In this document: one piece after another, positions 18,627-28,773 of the stretch | Numbering within the stretch: the stretch's first letter is position 1 | Layout: each line of letters starts with the position of its first letter | From: BQJD01 sp964350265 | GTDB taxonomy: Bacteria > Pseudomonadota > Gammaproteobacteria > Arenicellales > CAJQKF01 | Reading direction: 5' to 3' | Assembly (NCBI GenBank): GCA_964350265.1 | Contig: CAYGJZ010000010.1 | Span: 1-64,000, forward strand | Length of the DNA: 64,000 nt | Translations under genes and position numbers: made by a program | Notes under the pieces: model-generated | Told to the model about the DNA's origin: nothing | What the model saw: only the letters and a program-made list of their open reading frames with translations | Databases searched by the model: none

Positions 18627-19550
18627 GTGCGCACTGCCCCCGCCGGCGACACCGCCAACCCGTGGATCGACCACGTCCTGTTTTTCGTCGTTGCCGTCAC
18701 CTGGAGCAGCTCGTTCCTGTTCATCAAGATCGCGGTGGTGGAGGTCGGGCCGTGGACCATTACCGCCGGCCGCATCGTCATCGCCGCGGTCATTCTCGCC
18801 GCCTACCTGCGCCTGGCCGGGCATGCACTGCCGCGCGACCCCCGGGCATGGGCAAAATGCGCCTTCATCGGCCTGGTCGGCAACGTCCTGCCCTTCTACC
18901 TGATCGGCTACGGCGAGCAGTCGGTGGACAGTGCGCTGGCGGCGATCCTGATGGGCATCATGCCGGTGGCGACCATCGTCCTGGCCCACCTGCTGATCCC
19001 CGAGGAGCCGTTCAGCGCGCGTCGCGCCCTCGGTGTCGCCACCGGCTTCGGCGGTGTGCTGGTGCTGGTCGGCGACGACGCCCTGCGCGGTTTCGGCGGC
19101 GCCGCCCTCGCCCAGCTCGCCATCGTCGGCGGCGCGGTCTGCTACGCCATCTCCACCGTGTTCGTGCGACGCACGGTGACCATGGCCGGGCCGGTGATGG
19201 CGGCCGGTTCGCAGATCGCCGGCGCCACCATGGTGGTGCCGCTGGCCTTCTGGTTCGAGTCGCCGTTGGCCTACCGTCCCTCCACCAGCGCGCTGGCGGC
19301 GGTGGTGGTGCTCGGCGTGTTCTCCACCGCGGTGGCCATGCTCATCTACTTCCGCCTGGTCAAGCAGCTCGGCGCCGGCAAGATGGCACAGGTGAACTAC
19401 CTGATCCCGGTGCTCGGCGCGGCCTGGGGCGTGGCCTTCCTCGGCGAGCGCTTCGCGCCGTCCACCGGGCTCGCCCTGGCCATGGTGCTGGCCGGCATCG
19501 CCATCGTCTCCGGGCGCCGGCGGGCACGGCCGGCCGGCGAGCCGGGATGA
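18627..19550 (+). CDS. EamA/DMT-family transporter
   Basis: An inner-membrane drug/metabolite transporter with ten hydrophobic segments and two EamA repeats. Repeat 1 starts with FFVVAVTWSSSFLFIKIAV near residue 19 and contains the conserved PFYLIGYGEQ; repeat 2 begins around residue 155 with GGAVCYAISTVFVRR and includes QVNYLIPVLGAAWGVAFLGE, a typical EamA signature. Such carriers export amino acids or other metabolites; substrate unknown. The start is uncertain: GTG 18627 gives 307 residues, and the frame stays open to 18528. Its stop overlaps the MotA/ExbB-like gene start (ATGA at 19547-19550), placing it at the head of that operon. Confidence 0.88.
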   Translation: MRTAPAGDTANPWIDHVLFFVVAVTWSSSFLFIKIAVVEVGPWTITAGRIVIAAVILAAYLRLAGHALPRDPRAWAKCAFIGLVGNVLPFYLIGYGEQSVDSALAAILMGIMPVATIVLAHLLIPEEPFSARRALGVATGFGGVLVLVGDDALRGFGGAALAQLAIVGGAVCYAISTVFVRRTVTMAGPVMAAGSQIAGATMVVPLAFWFESPLAYRPSTSALAAVVVLGVFSTAVAMLIYFRLVKQLGAGKMAQVNYLIPVLGAAWGVAFLGERFAPSTGLALAMVLAGIAIVSGRRRARPAGEPG

Positions 19551-20185
19551 AACGCCCCCTCCCCGGCGGCGATTCCCCGCTGCTCGGCTGGATGCTGGTC
19601 AGCGGCCTGGTGCTGTGGGGCGCGGCGGCGGCCTGGCAGGCCGGCCTGCTGCAGCGCCTGACCAGCGAGGACCCCTCGCGGATCAGCTGGGTGATCCTGG
19701 CCGTCTACCTCGTCACCCAGCTGTATGCCGGGTGGCTTGCCCTCGGCCTGCACCGCGACGGCCGGCGCATCGAGGCCCTGGCCGGCGGTGGCCAGGACGA
19801 CGCCGGCGACCCGCTGTCGCGGCTGATCGCCCGGCGCCGCGCCGGGGCCGACGAGGACGGCGAGCTGCGCGAGTTCGTCGGCCACCGCCTGGCCTCGGGC
19901 TGGTTCATCGCCGACCTGATGTTCAAGCTCGGCCTGATCGGCACGGTGATCGGCTTCATCGTCATGCTCGGCGCCATCACCGACCTGCGCTCGATGGACA
20001 TCCACCAGGCCCAGCGCATGCTCGGCGACATGTCCGCGGGCATGCGCCTGGCGCTCTACACCACCCTCACCGGCCTCGGCTGCGGCGCCCTCACGGGCAT
20101 CCAGTTCCACCTGCTCGAACGCGGTGCCGCCAGCCTGGTGCGCCGCATCATCGACATCGCCGACACGCCGCGGCCGACCCCGTGA
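19547..20185 (+). CDS. MotA/TolQ/ExbB-like proton-channel subunit
   Basis: A 212-residue inner-membrane protein with four predicted helices: about residues 11-33, 47-69, 124-145 and 166-190. Between the second and third lies a charged cytoplasmic segment (70-115). The third and fourth helices carry the PF01618 pattern: LGLIGTVIGFIVMLGAITDL and GMRLALYTTLTGLGCGALTG, with the Thr and Gly residues lining the channel in this superfamily. It overlaps the upstream transporter by ATGA and the next gene by GTGA. The length is close to ExbB/TolQ, but there is no TonB, TolA, ExbD or flagellar gene nearby. I infer an ion-driven stator of an unassigned system. Confidence 0.85.
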   Translation: MKRPLPGGDSPLLGWMLVSGLVLWGAAAAWQAGLLQRLTSEDPSRISWVILAVYLVTQLYAGWLALGLHRDGRRIEALAGGGQDDAGDPLSRLIARRRAGADEDGELREFVGHRLASGWFIADLMFKLGLIGTVIGFIVMLGAITDLRSMDIHQAQRMLGDMSAGMRLALYTTLTGLGCGALTGIQFHLLERGAASLVRRIIDIADTPRPTP

Positions 20186-20799
20186 AGTACCGCGCCTACC
20201 GCACGGACCCGTTCATCGACCTGCTGTTCAACGCCCTGCTCGGCTTCACCATGCTGTTCTTCATCGCCATCGTGTTCATGAACCCGGAGTCGCTGCGCGG
20301 GCGGGTCAACCTGAAGGCGGAGTACATCATCTCGGTGACCTGGCCGGACGACCGCCGCGACGACATCGACGTGTGGGTGGAAGACCCCTACGGCGAGGTG
20401 CTGTCCTACCTGCGCAAGGATGCCGGCTGGCTGCACCTGGATCGCGACGACCGCGGCGACATCAACGACGTCATCGTGGTCGACGGCCGCGAGGTGGTCT
20501 ACCCGGTCAACCAGGAGATCGTCACCATCCGCGGCATCATCGAGGGCGAGTACGTGGTCAATCTCTACTACTACGAGAAACGCGATCCCGGCCCGCTGGA
20601 CGTGCTGGTGCGCATCGACCGGGTCAATCCCACCCTGACCACGGTGTTCGCGGAGACGGTGACGCTACACCAGCGGGACGAGGAACGCACCGTGGTTCGC
20701 TTCACCCCCGACCCGGCCGGCGGCCTGCGCGACGTCAACCGCCGCCAGCGGGTGCTGACGCCCTATGCCCTGGACCCGGCGCCGTGGCACCGTCACTGA
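20182..20799 (+). CDS. ExbD/MotB-position protein with a DUF2135-like periplasmic domain
   Basis: A 205-residue protein starting at GTG 20182 (GTGA overlap with the channel gene). Residues 10-33 (DPFIDLLFNALLGFTMLFF) form one membrane helix with Asp9 and Asp13 at its cytoplasmic end, the position of the proton-carrying Asp in ExbD, TolR and MotB. The periplasmic part differs from all three: after about residue 47 comes ISVTWPDDRRDDIDVWVEDP and LHLDRDDRGDIND, an Asp-rich beta-type domain similar in pattern to DUF2135/YfaP-like domains, and no OmpA-type peptidoglycan domain. The function is unknown; context makes it the partner of the preceding subunit. Confidence 0.75.
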   Translation: MKYRAYRTDPFIDLLFNALLGFTMLFFIAIVFMNPESLRGRVNLKAEYIISVTWPDDRRDDIDVWVEDPYGEVLSYLRKDAGWLHLDRDDRGDINDVIVVDGREVVYPVNQEIVTIRGIIEGEYVVNLYYYEKRDPGPLDVLVRIDRVNPTLTTVFAETVTLHQRDEERTVVRFTPDPAGGLRDVNRRQRVLTPYALDPAPWHRH

Positions 20800-21263
20800 T
20801 CGCCCTGTCCACCGCCTTCGTGCTGGTCACCGCGCTGCTGGCGGCGGTGGCGCTGCGCGCGCGGCTGTCCTTCGGCATCCGCGCCGTGCTGGTGGGCCTG
20901 GCCGCGGCCGCCTACCTGCTGCACCTGGCCGGCCTGCCGGGGCTGGCCGGCTGGCCGAGCCGGCAGACCCTGCCGGGGCACTTCGACGTGCTCGGCACGC
21001 GGGTGGTGGAGCCGGGGCGCGAAGACGCCGAGGGACGCATCGAGCTGTGGGTACGGGTACCCGGGGAGACCGCCAGCCGGCTGTACCTGCTGCCCTACTC
21101 GCCACCGCTGCACGAGCAGGCCGACGGCGCCAGCCGCCGGCTGGCCGAGGGCCGTGCACAGCGTGGCCGCAGCCAGTCAGGCAGTCGCGGCGGCGGCGGC
21201 AACGACGAGATCGTCATCGACGACAGGCCGCCGACGCGGCTGCCGTCAAAATCCCGCCCCTAG
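20784..21263 (+). CDS. Small two-helix membrane protein of the channel module
   Basis: A 159-residue protein that I do not recognise. It starts at GTG 20784, overlapping the previous gene by 16 nt. Two hydrophobic segments (about residues 4-22 and 28-50) are followed by a soluble domain containing GHFDVLGTRVVEPG and RIELWVRVPGETASRLYLLPYS, then a flexible Ser/Gly/Arg-rich tail. The tight overlap with the channel and ExbD-position genes argues for one complex. The last 18 nt overlap the convergent asparaginase gene. Confidence 0.7.
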   Translation: MAPSLIALSTAFVLVTALLAAVALRARLSFGIRAVLVGLAAAAYLLHLAGLPGLAGWPSRQTLPGHFDVLGTRVVEPGREDAEGRIELWVRVPGETASRLYLLPYSPPLHEQADGASRRLAEGRAQRGRSQSGSRGGGGNDEIVIDDRPPTRLPSKSRP

Positions 21264-22289
21264 GGAACGGATCACGCCGACTTCGCGGCCGGCGGCATTG
21301 GTCACCGTCACCGCGACCTCGGCCTCGAGGACGGCGCGGAACGCCGCCCGGCGGGAGAAGCGGTGCAGCAGCGAGGCCATCAGCACCTCCGAGGCACGGG
21401 TGGCGCCGTCGTCGATCTTGAGGGCGAACCCCAAGCCCTCGTCGAGCAAGGTGCCGGTGAACACGCCCTCGGCACCGGTCTTGCAGATGGCGGCGCCGGA
21501 CGACGCCGCGATCACCCGCGAACAGAAGCGCTTGCTGCCGGCCACCAGGTGGGGATGGGCGAGGATGCCCTCGACGATGGCGCGGCGGGCGCGGGCGCGG
21601 GCGTCGCCGTCCGTCCTGTCGGCGAAGCCGGTGAAGGCGGACGCCAGGTTGTACAGCGGAATGCCGTAGACCGGGATGCCGCAGCCGTCCACCGCCGGCG
21701 TGGTCCCGGCCAGCGCGACCTGGCAGGTCTCTTCCACGCCCCGGGTCACCAGTTGCTGCAGCGGGTGGTCGGGGGCGATGTAGCCGTGGTGGTCGATACC
21801 CAGGTGACGGGCCACGGTGAGCAGCCCGGCATGCTTGCCGGAGCAGTTGTTGTGCAGCGGCGAGGGTGCCTGGTCGGCGCGCACCAGCGCATCGTGGGCC
21901 GCCTGCGCATAGGGCATGTGCGAGCCGCACTCCAGGTCGTCCACGGACAGGCCGATCCGTTCCAGCCACGCGCCCACCCGCCGGGTATGTTCGCTTTCGC
22001 CGTTGTGCGATGCGCAGGCCAGGCAGACATGGCTGTCGTCCAGGGCGAAGCGATCCCGTGCGCCGGTTTCCAGCAAGGCCAGCGCCTGCAGCGGCTTGAG
22101 CGAGGAGCGCGGGTAGATCGGCGAAGTCACGTCGCCGGCCGCCAGCACGATGTCGCCGCCGGCATCGACCACGCAGAACGCGCCGCGGTGTCGGCTCTCG
22201 ACGAAATCGCCGCGCTGCACCTCGACCACCACCGGGTTGGCGTGGCCGGGATTGGAAGGTCCGCCGGGCGCGGATGCGTGATTCGACAA
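21246..22289 (-). CDS. L-asparaginase II family protein (PF06089 type)
   Basis: A 347-residue protein of the asparaginase II family (the Rhizobium etli-type group, unrelated to AnsA/AnsB). Motifs include VESRHRGAFCVVD near residue 31, SPIYPRSSLKPLQALAL with the Ser-Ser-Lys catalytic cluster near 60, CLACASHNGES near 89, HNNCSGKHAGLL near 146 and VDGCGIPVYGIPL near 201. It would hydrolyse asparagine to aspartate and ammonia. The start is TTG at 22287-22289 with AGGGGG 5 nt upstream, only 2 nt after the LysR stop, so both are one transcript. The amino-acid ABC transporter at 30261 may supply substrate. Confidence 0.88.
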   Translation of the reverse strand: MSNHASAPGGPSNPGHANPVVVEVQRGDFVESRHRGAFCVVDAGGDIVLAAGDVTSPIYPRSSLKPLQALALLETGARDRFALDDSHVCLACASHNGESEHTRRVGAWLERIGLSVDDLECGSHMPYAQAAHDALVRADQAPSPLHNNCSGKHAGLLTVARHLGIDHHGYIAPDHPLQQLVTRGVEETCQVALAGTTPAVDGCGIPVYGIPLYNLASAFTGFADRTDGDARARARRAIVEGILAHPHLVAGSKRFCSRVIAASSGAAICKTGAEGVFTGTLLDEGLGFALKIDDGATRASEVLMASLLHRFSRRAAFRAVLEAEVAVTVTNAAGREVGVIRSLGAGF

Positions 22290-22291
22290 GG

Positions 22292-23146
22292 TTACCCCCT
22301 GTGTGCCGATTGAATGTAGTCGACAAGGATACGCGACTCGCTGCTGAGCTGGTCGGCGTCGTAGTGAATCGCCACCCGGGCCGGCTCCAGCGCCGGCAGC
22401 GCGCTGCCGCGCCCGAGTATCTTCAGGTCCGGCGGCACCGTGCTGCGGGCCAGCACGGTGACCCCGAGCCCGGCACCCACCGCGGCACGGATGCCGTTGT
22501 AGCTGGTGCCCGTGTAGACGATGCGGCAGGCGGTGCCGCGAAGACGCAGGGTGTTCAGCATGCGGTCCCGGTAGACGCAGCCGCTGGGCGCCACCACCAG
22601 GGGCAGCGGCCGCGAGGCATCCGGTACATAGTCCTGGGCCGCCACCCAGGCCAGGTCCTCGCGCCAGTGCACCAGCGACTCGTCCACCGCCCCGGCATGG
22701 ATGGCCACCGCCAGGTCGAGATCGCGGTGGGCGAGACGGCCAAGCAGGTGGGTGGACAGGTCGCAGTTCACTTCCAGGGTGAGGCTGGGATGTTCCTTGG
22801 CAAAGCGTCCGAGCACCCGCGGCAGGTAGGAACTGGCGAACTCGTTGGGGATGCCCAGGCGCACGTGGCCGGACAGCGGCGAGCGACTGACCACCGCCAG
22901 CGCCTCGTCGTTGAGCCGGATCATCTGGCGGGCATAGTCGAGCAGTGCCTCGCCGGGCCCGGTGGGCGCCAGCGCGCGGCCGCGGCGGTTGAGCAGTTCA
23001 CTGCCCACCAGGCCCTCCAGCCGTTTCAGGTGCAGGCTCACTGCCGGCTGCGACATGCCGAGTACCTGGGCGGCGCGGGTAAAGCCCCGTTCATCGACCA
23101 CGGTGGAGAAGGTGCGGAGCAGTTCAATGGGTAACGACTTGTGCAT
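22292..23146 (-). CDS. LysR-family transcriptional regulator
   Basis: A 284-residue regulator. The N-terminal winged helix-turn-helix is clear: ELLRTFSTVVDERGFTRAAQ, then MSQPAVSLHLKRLEGLVG as recognition helix (about residues 8-50). The C-terminal ligand domain begins near residue 90 with GHVRLGIPNEFASSYLP. It is slightly short for the family (usually 295-310). It shares a transcript with the asparaginase gene and faces gcvT across a 112-nt AT-rich region holding an 18-nt palindrome (23195-23212), a probable binding site. It may control itself, the asparaginase, the gcv operon, or several of these. Confidence 0.92.
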   Translation of the reverse strand: MHKSLPIELLRTFSTVVDERGFTRAAQVLGMSQPAVSLHLKRLEGLVGSELLNRRGRALAPTGPGEALLDYARQMIRLNDEALAVVSRSPLSGHVRLGIPNEFASSYLPRVLGRFAKEHPSLTLEVNCDLSTHLLGRLAHRDLDLAVAIHAGAVDESLVHWREDLAWVAAQDYVPDASRPLPLVVAPSGCVYRDRMLNTLRLRGTACRIVYTGTSYNGIRAAVGAGLGVTVLARSTVPPDLKILGRGSALPALEPARVAIHYDADQLSSESRILVDYIQSAHRG

Positions 23147-23188
23147 GACCGGGGAACGTGGGAGCAGGATCGGCGCGGTCCGGGTATT

Positions 23189-23226
23189 TTGATATGAAAT
23201 AATTTTATTTCAAACATATATTTCAT
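23189..23226. promoter_or_regulatory. Palindromic operator in the lysR-gcvT divergent region
   Basis: TGAAATAATTTTATTTCA at 23195-23212 is a perfect 8-bp inverted repeat with a 2-nt spacer. A third half-site of the same type, ATTTCAT, lies at 23220-23226. The whole stretch is strikingly AT-rich in GC-rich surroundings. A TTGATA (23189-23194) on the plus strand could be a -35 element overlapped by the operator. Fits LysR-type operators, though binding is inferred. Confidence 0.5.
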
Positions 23227-23244
23227 TTATACCGACCGGTTCGT

Positions 23245-23250
23245 TATAGT
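23245..23250 (+). promoter_or_regulatory. Putative -10 box very close to the gcvT start
   Basis: TATAGT at 23245-23250 ends 8 nt before the gcvT ATG (23259), with only a weak TTCATT at -35 spacing. If used, the transcript would be nearly leaderless, which fits the lack of a Shine-Dalgarno site. Confidence 0.3.
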
Positions 23251-23258
23251 TGCCGCCC

Positions 23259-24374
23259 ATGAACGACGACGCCTCTTTGCTGCGCACGCCGCTGCACGAT
23301 CTTCACCTGGAACACGGCGCGAAAATGGTGCCCTTCGCCGGCTACCACATGCCCGTGCAGTACGCCGCCGGCATCAAGGAGGAACACCTGCACACCCGAC
23401 GCGCCGCCGGCCTGTTCGACGTCTCCCACATGGGCCAGGTGTCTGTGGGCGGCGAGCACGCCGCCGAGGCCCTGGAGACGCTGGTGCCGATGGACGTCCT
23501 CGGTCTTCGCCAGGGTCGCCAGCGCTATGCCCTGTTCACCAACGACCAGGGCGGCATCCGCGACGACCTGATGATCACCCGCCGCGAGGACGACTTCCTG
23601 CTGGTGGTCAACGCCGCCTGCAAGGCCGCCGATCTCGACTGGCTGCGTGCCTCCATCGGCGACCGCTGCCAGGTCGAGGCGCTGGAGGATCGCGCCCTGC
23701 TGGCGCTGCAGGGGCCCGGCGCGGTGGCGGTGCTGGCCGGCATCGCGCCAGCGGTGGCCGAACTGCGCTTCATGGAGGCGGCCGCCATCGACCTCGGCGG
23801 CATCGACGGCTTCGTCTCGCGCTCGGGCTATACCGGCGAGGACGGCGTGGAGATCTCCCTGCCGGCGGCCGATGCCACGGCCTTCGCCCGTCGCCTGCTC
23901 GACCACCCGGAGGTGGCGCCCATCGGTCTCGGCGCGCGCGACTCGCTGCGCCTGGAGGCCGGGCTTTGCCTGTACGGACACGACATCGACACCACCACCA
24001 CGCCGGTGGAGGCCGATCTCGCCTGGTCGATCCAGAAGGTACGCCGCCACGGCGGCGAGCGCGCCGGCGGCTTTCCGGGCGCGGCGGTGGTTCTCGACCA
24101 GCTTGCCAACGGCGCCGCACGCCGGCGCGTGGGCATCCGCTCCGCGCGCGCCCCGGTTCGCGAAGGCGCCGAGCTGTTCGACGCCGACGGCAACCTGGTG
24201 GGCAACGTCACCAGCGGCGGCTTCGGTCCCAGCGTCGACGGCCCGGTGGCCATGGGCTACGTGGCCGCCGCGCATGCCGCGCGCGGCACGCCGCTGACCG
24301 CCCGCCTGCGCAACCGATCCATCGAGGTCACGGTGGAGGCGACCGGCTTCGTCGCCCATCGCTACGCCCGCTGA
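23259..24374 (+). CDS. gcvT: Glycine cleavage system T protein (aminomethyltransferase)
   Basis: The 371-residue T protein transfers the methylene group from aminomethyl-lipoyl-GcvH to tetrahydrofolate and releases ammonia. Conserved blocks are LHDLHLEHGAKMVPFAGYHMPVQY near residue 13, GLFDVSHMGQ near 52, NAACKAADLDWL near 114, RSGYTGEDGVEI near 192 (the folate-site Tyr-Thr-Gly-Glu-Asp), GLGARDSLRLEAGLCLYGHD near 227 and NVTSGGFGPS near 319. I chose ATG 23259; no ribosome-binding site precedes it. It is the first gene of gcvT-gcvH-gcvP-lipA and divergent from lysR. Confidence 0.96.
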   Translation: MNDDASLLRTPLHDLHLEHGAKMVPFAGYHMPVQYAAGIKEEHLHTRRAAGLFDVSHMGQVSVGGEHAAEALETLVPMDVLGLRQGRQRYALFTNDQGGIRDDLMITRREDDFLLVVNAACKAADLDWLRASIGDRCQVEALEDRALLALQGPGAVAVLAGIAPAVAELRFMEAAAIDLGGIDGFVSRSGYTGEDGVEISLPAADATAFARRLLDHPEVAPIGLGARDSLRLEAGLCLYGHDIDTTTTPVEADLAWSIQKVRRHGGERAGGFPGAAVVLDQLANGAARRRVGIRSARAPVREGAELFDADGNLVGNVTSGGFGPSVDGPVAMGYVAAAHAARGTPLTARLRNRSIEVTVEATGFVAHRYAR

Positions 24375-24414
24375 CCGTATCCACCACTTCCTGTCCCTAC
24401 ATCGAGGCGAGAAC

Positions 24415-24795
24415 ATGAGTACCGTGAAATTCACCGACGACCACGAATGGATCCGCGTGGAAGACGCCGACGAAGCCGTGGTCGGCATCACCGACTATGC
24501 CCAGGAGCAGCTCGGCGAACTGGTCTACATCGAGCTGCCCGGCGAGGGCACCGAGGTCAGCCAGGGCGACGACTGTGCCGTGGTCGAGTCGGTGAAGGCC
24601 GCCGGCGACGTGCATTCCCCGGCCTCGGGCACCATCGTGGCGGTGAACGAATCGCTGTCCGACACCCCGGAGACCACCAACGAGGACCCGATGGGCGAAG
24701 GCTGGCTGTACCGCATCCGTCTGAGCGATCCGGGCGAACTCGACGGCCTGATGAACGAGGCCGACTACCAGGCCTACCTGACCTCGCTGGAATAA
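24415..24795 (+). CDS. gcvH: Glycine cleavage system H protein
   Basis: The 126-residue lipoyl carrier that shuttles the aminomethyl group between the P, T and L proteins. The lipoylation site is K61 in VVESVKAAGDVHSP. The N-terminal FTDDHEWIRVE and the GITDYAQEQLGELVYIELP block are typical. It starts at the ATG after CGAGGCGAGAAC, 40 nt after gcvT. Lipoyl synthase needed to mature it lies at the end of the same operon. Confidence 0.97.
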   Translation: MSTVKFTDDHEWIRVEDADEAVVGITDYAQEQLGELVYIELPGEGTEVSQGDDCAVVESVKAAGDVHSPASGTIVAVNESLSDTPETTNEDPMGEGWLYRIRLSDPGELDGLMNEADYQAYLTSLE

Positions 24796-24826
24796 GCCAC
24801 GGGCACGCACGAGGAGCACCCAACGC

Positions 24827-27717
<2,891 letters not shown>

Positions 27718-27721
<4 letters not shown>

Positions 27722-28674
27722 CCACGCCGCCGCGCAAGGTGGTCGCCGGCGAGAAGCTGCGCGACGCCGACAAGATGGCCCGGGTGCCGGTGCGCTTCGA
27801 GCCCACCGAGCGCGGCCGGCAACTGCGCAAGCCGGCCTGGATCCGCGCGCGCTTTCCCGGTTCACCACAGGTGGTGGCGTTGAAGCGCAAGCTGCGCGCC
27901 AACAACCTGGTGACGGTGTGCGAGGAGGCCAGCTGTCCGAACCTCGGCGAGTGCTTTGCCGCCGGCACCGCCACCTTCATGATCATGGGCGAGGTCTGCA
28001 CCCGACGTTGCCCGTTCTGCGATGTCGCCCATGGCCGGCCGCTGCCGCTGGACGAGGAAGAGCCCGGGCGGCTGGCCGCTGCCGTGCACGACATGGGCCT
28101 GTCCCACGTGGTCATCACCTCGGTGGACCGCGATGACCTGCGCGACGGCGGCGCCACGCACTTCACCCGGTGCATCCGCGCCATCCGCGAACGCGCGCCG
28201 TCGGTACGCGTGGAAGTCCTGACACCGGACTTTCGCGGCCGTGCCGAACGCGCCCTGGACATCCTCGCGACGGAACCGCCGGACGTGTTCAACCACAACC
28301 TGGAGACGGTGCCGCGGCTGTACGACATTGCCCGGCCGGGCGCCGACTACGCACAGTCGCTGTCGCTGCTGCGCGACTTCGCCCAGCGCTGTCCCGGCAT
28401 ACCGACCAAGTCCGGGCTGATGCTGGGTCTTGGCGAAGACGACGAGGAGATCGTCCAGGTACTGGAAGACCTGCGTGCACACCAGGTCGGGATGGTCACC
28501 CTCGGCCAGTACCTGCAGCCGAGCCTGCATCACCTGCCGGTATCGCGCTACGTCACGCCGCAGGCCTTCGACGCCCTCGCCGCCCGTGGCCGGGAGATGG
28601 GCTTCGCCAACGTCGCCGCCGGCCCCATGGTGCGCTCCTCCTACCACGCCGACCTGCAGGCCCACGGGCTGTAG
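27718..28674 (+). CDS. lipA: Lipoyl synthase
   Basis: Radical SAM enzyme inserting two sulfurs into octanoyl groups on GcvH and other carriers. The auxiliary-cluster motif CEEASCPNLGEC (C68, C73, C79), the radical SAM motif CTRRCPFC (C94, C98, C101) and the C-terminal RSSYHAD serine ligand are all present. The length of 318 matches LipA (321 in E. coli). The TTG at 27718 overlaps the gcvP stop (TTGA); the alternative ATG at 27775 would cut off the conserved GEKLRDADKM region. Coupling to gcvP ties cofactor maturation to production of the glycine cleavage complex. lipB is not in this window. Confidence 0.95.
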
Positions 28675-28684
28675 CCACTGGCCA

Positions 28685-28734
28685 CCGGGGTTTCCCGGCG
28701 GCCCTGCCCCTTGCCCGCCGCCGTCACTGGCGGC
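28685..28734 (+). terminator. Two GC-rich hairpins after lipA
   Basis: CCGGG-GTTT-CCCGG (28685-28698) and GCCGCC-GTCACT-GGCGGC (28717-28734) follow the lipA stop. Neither has a T-tract, so they are weak candidates for termination or 3'-end protection. Confidence 0.3.
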
Positions 28735-28773
28735 ATGATGACGCGGGTCGATCCTGCACCGGCGAGGTGCACC

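Noticed and set aside
19547..21263. Zorya-type phage defence (ZorA/ZorB)
   Set aside because: The channel gene is too short for ZorA, the second protein lacks the ZorB OmpA-like domain, and there are no ZorC/D/E genes or other defence genes.
23147..23258. Glycine riboswitch before gcvT
   Set aside because: The gap is only 112 nt, AT-rich and without the conserved aptamer cores; a protein-bound palindrome explains it better.
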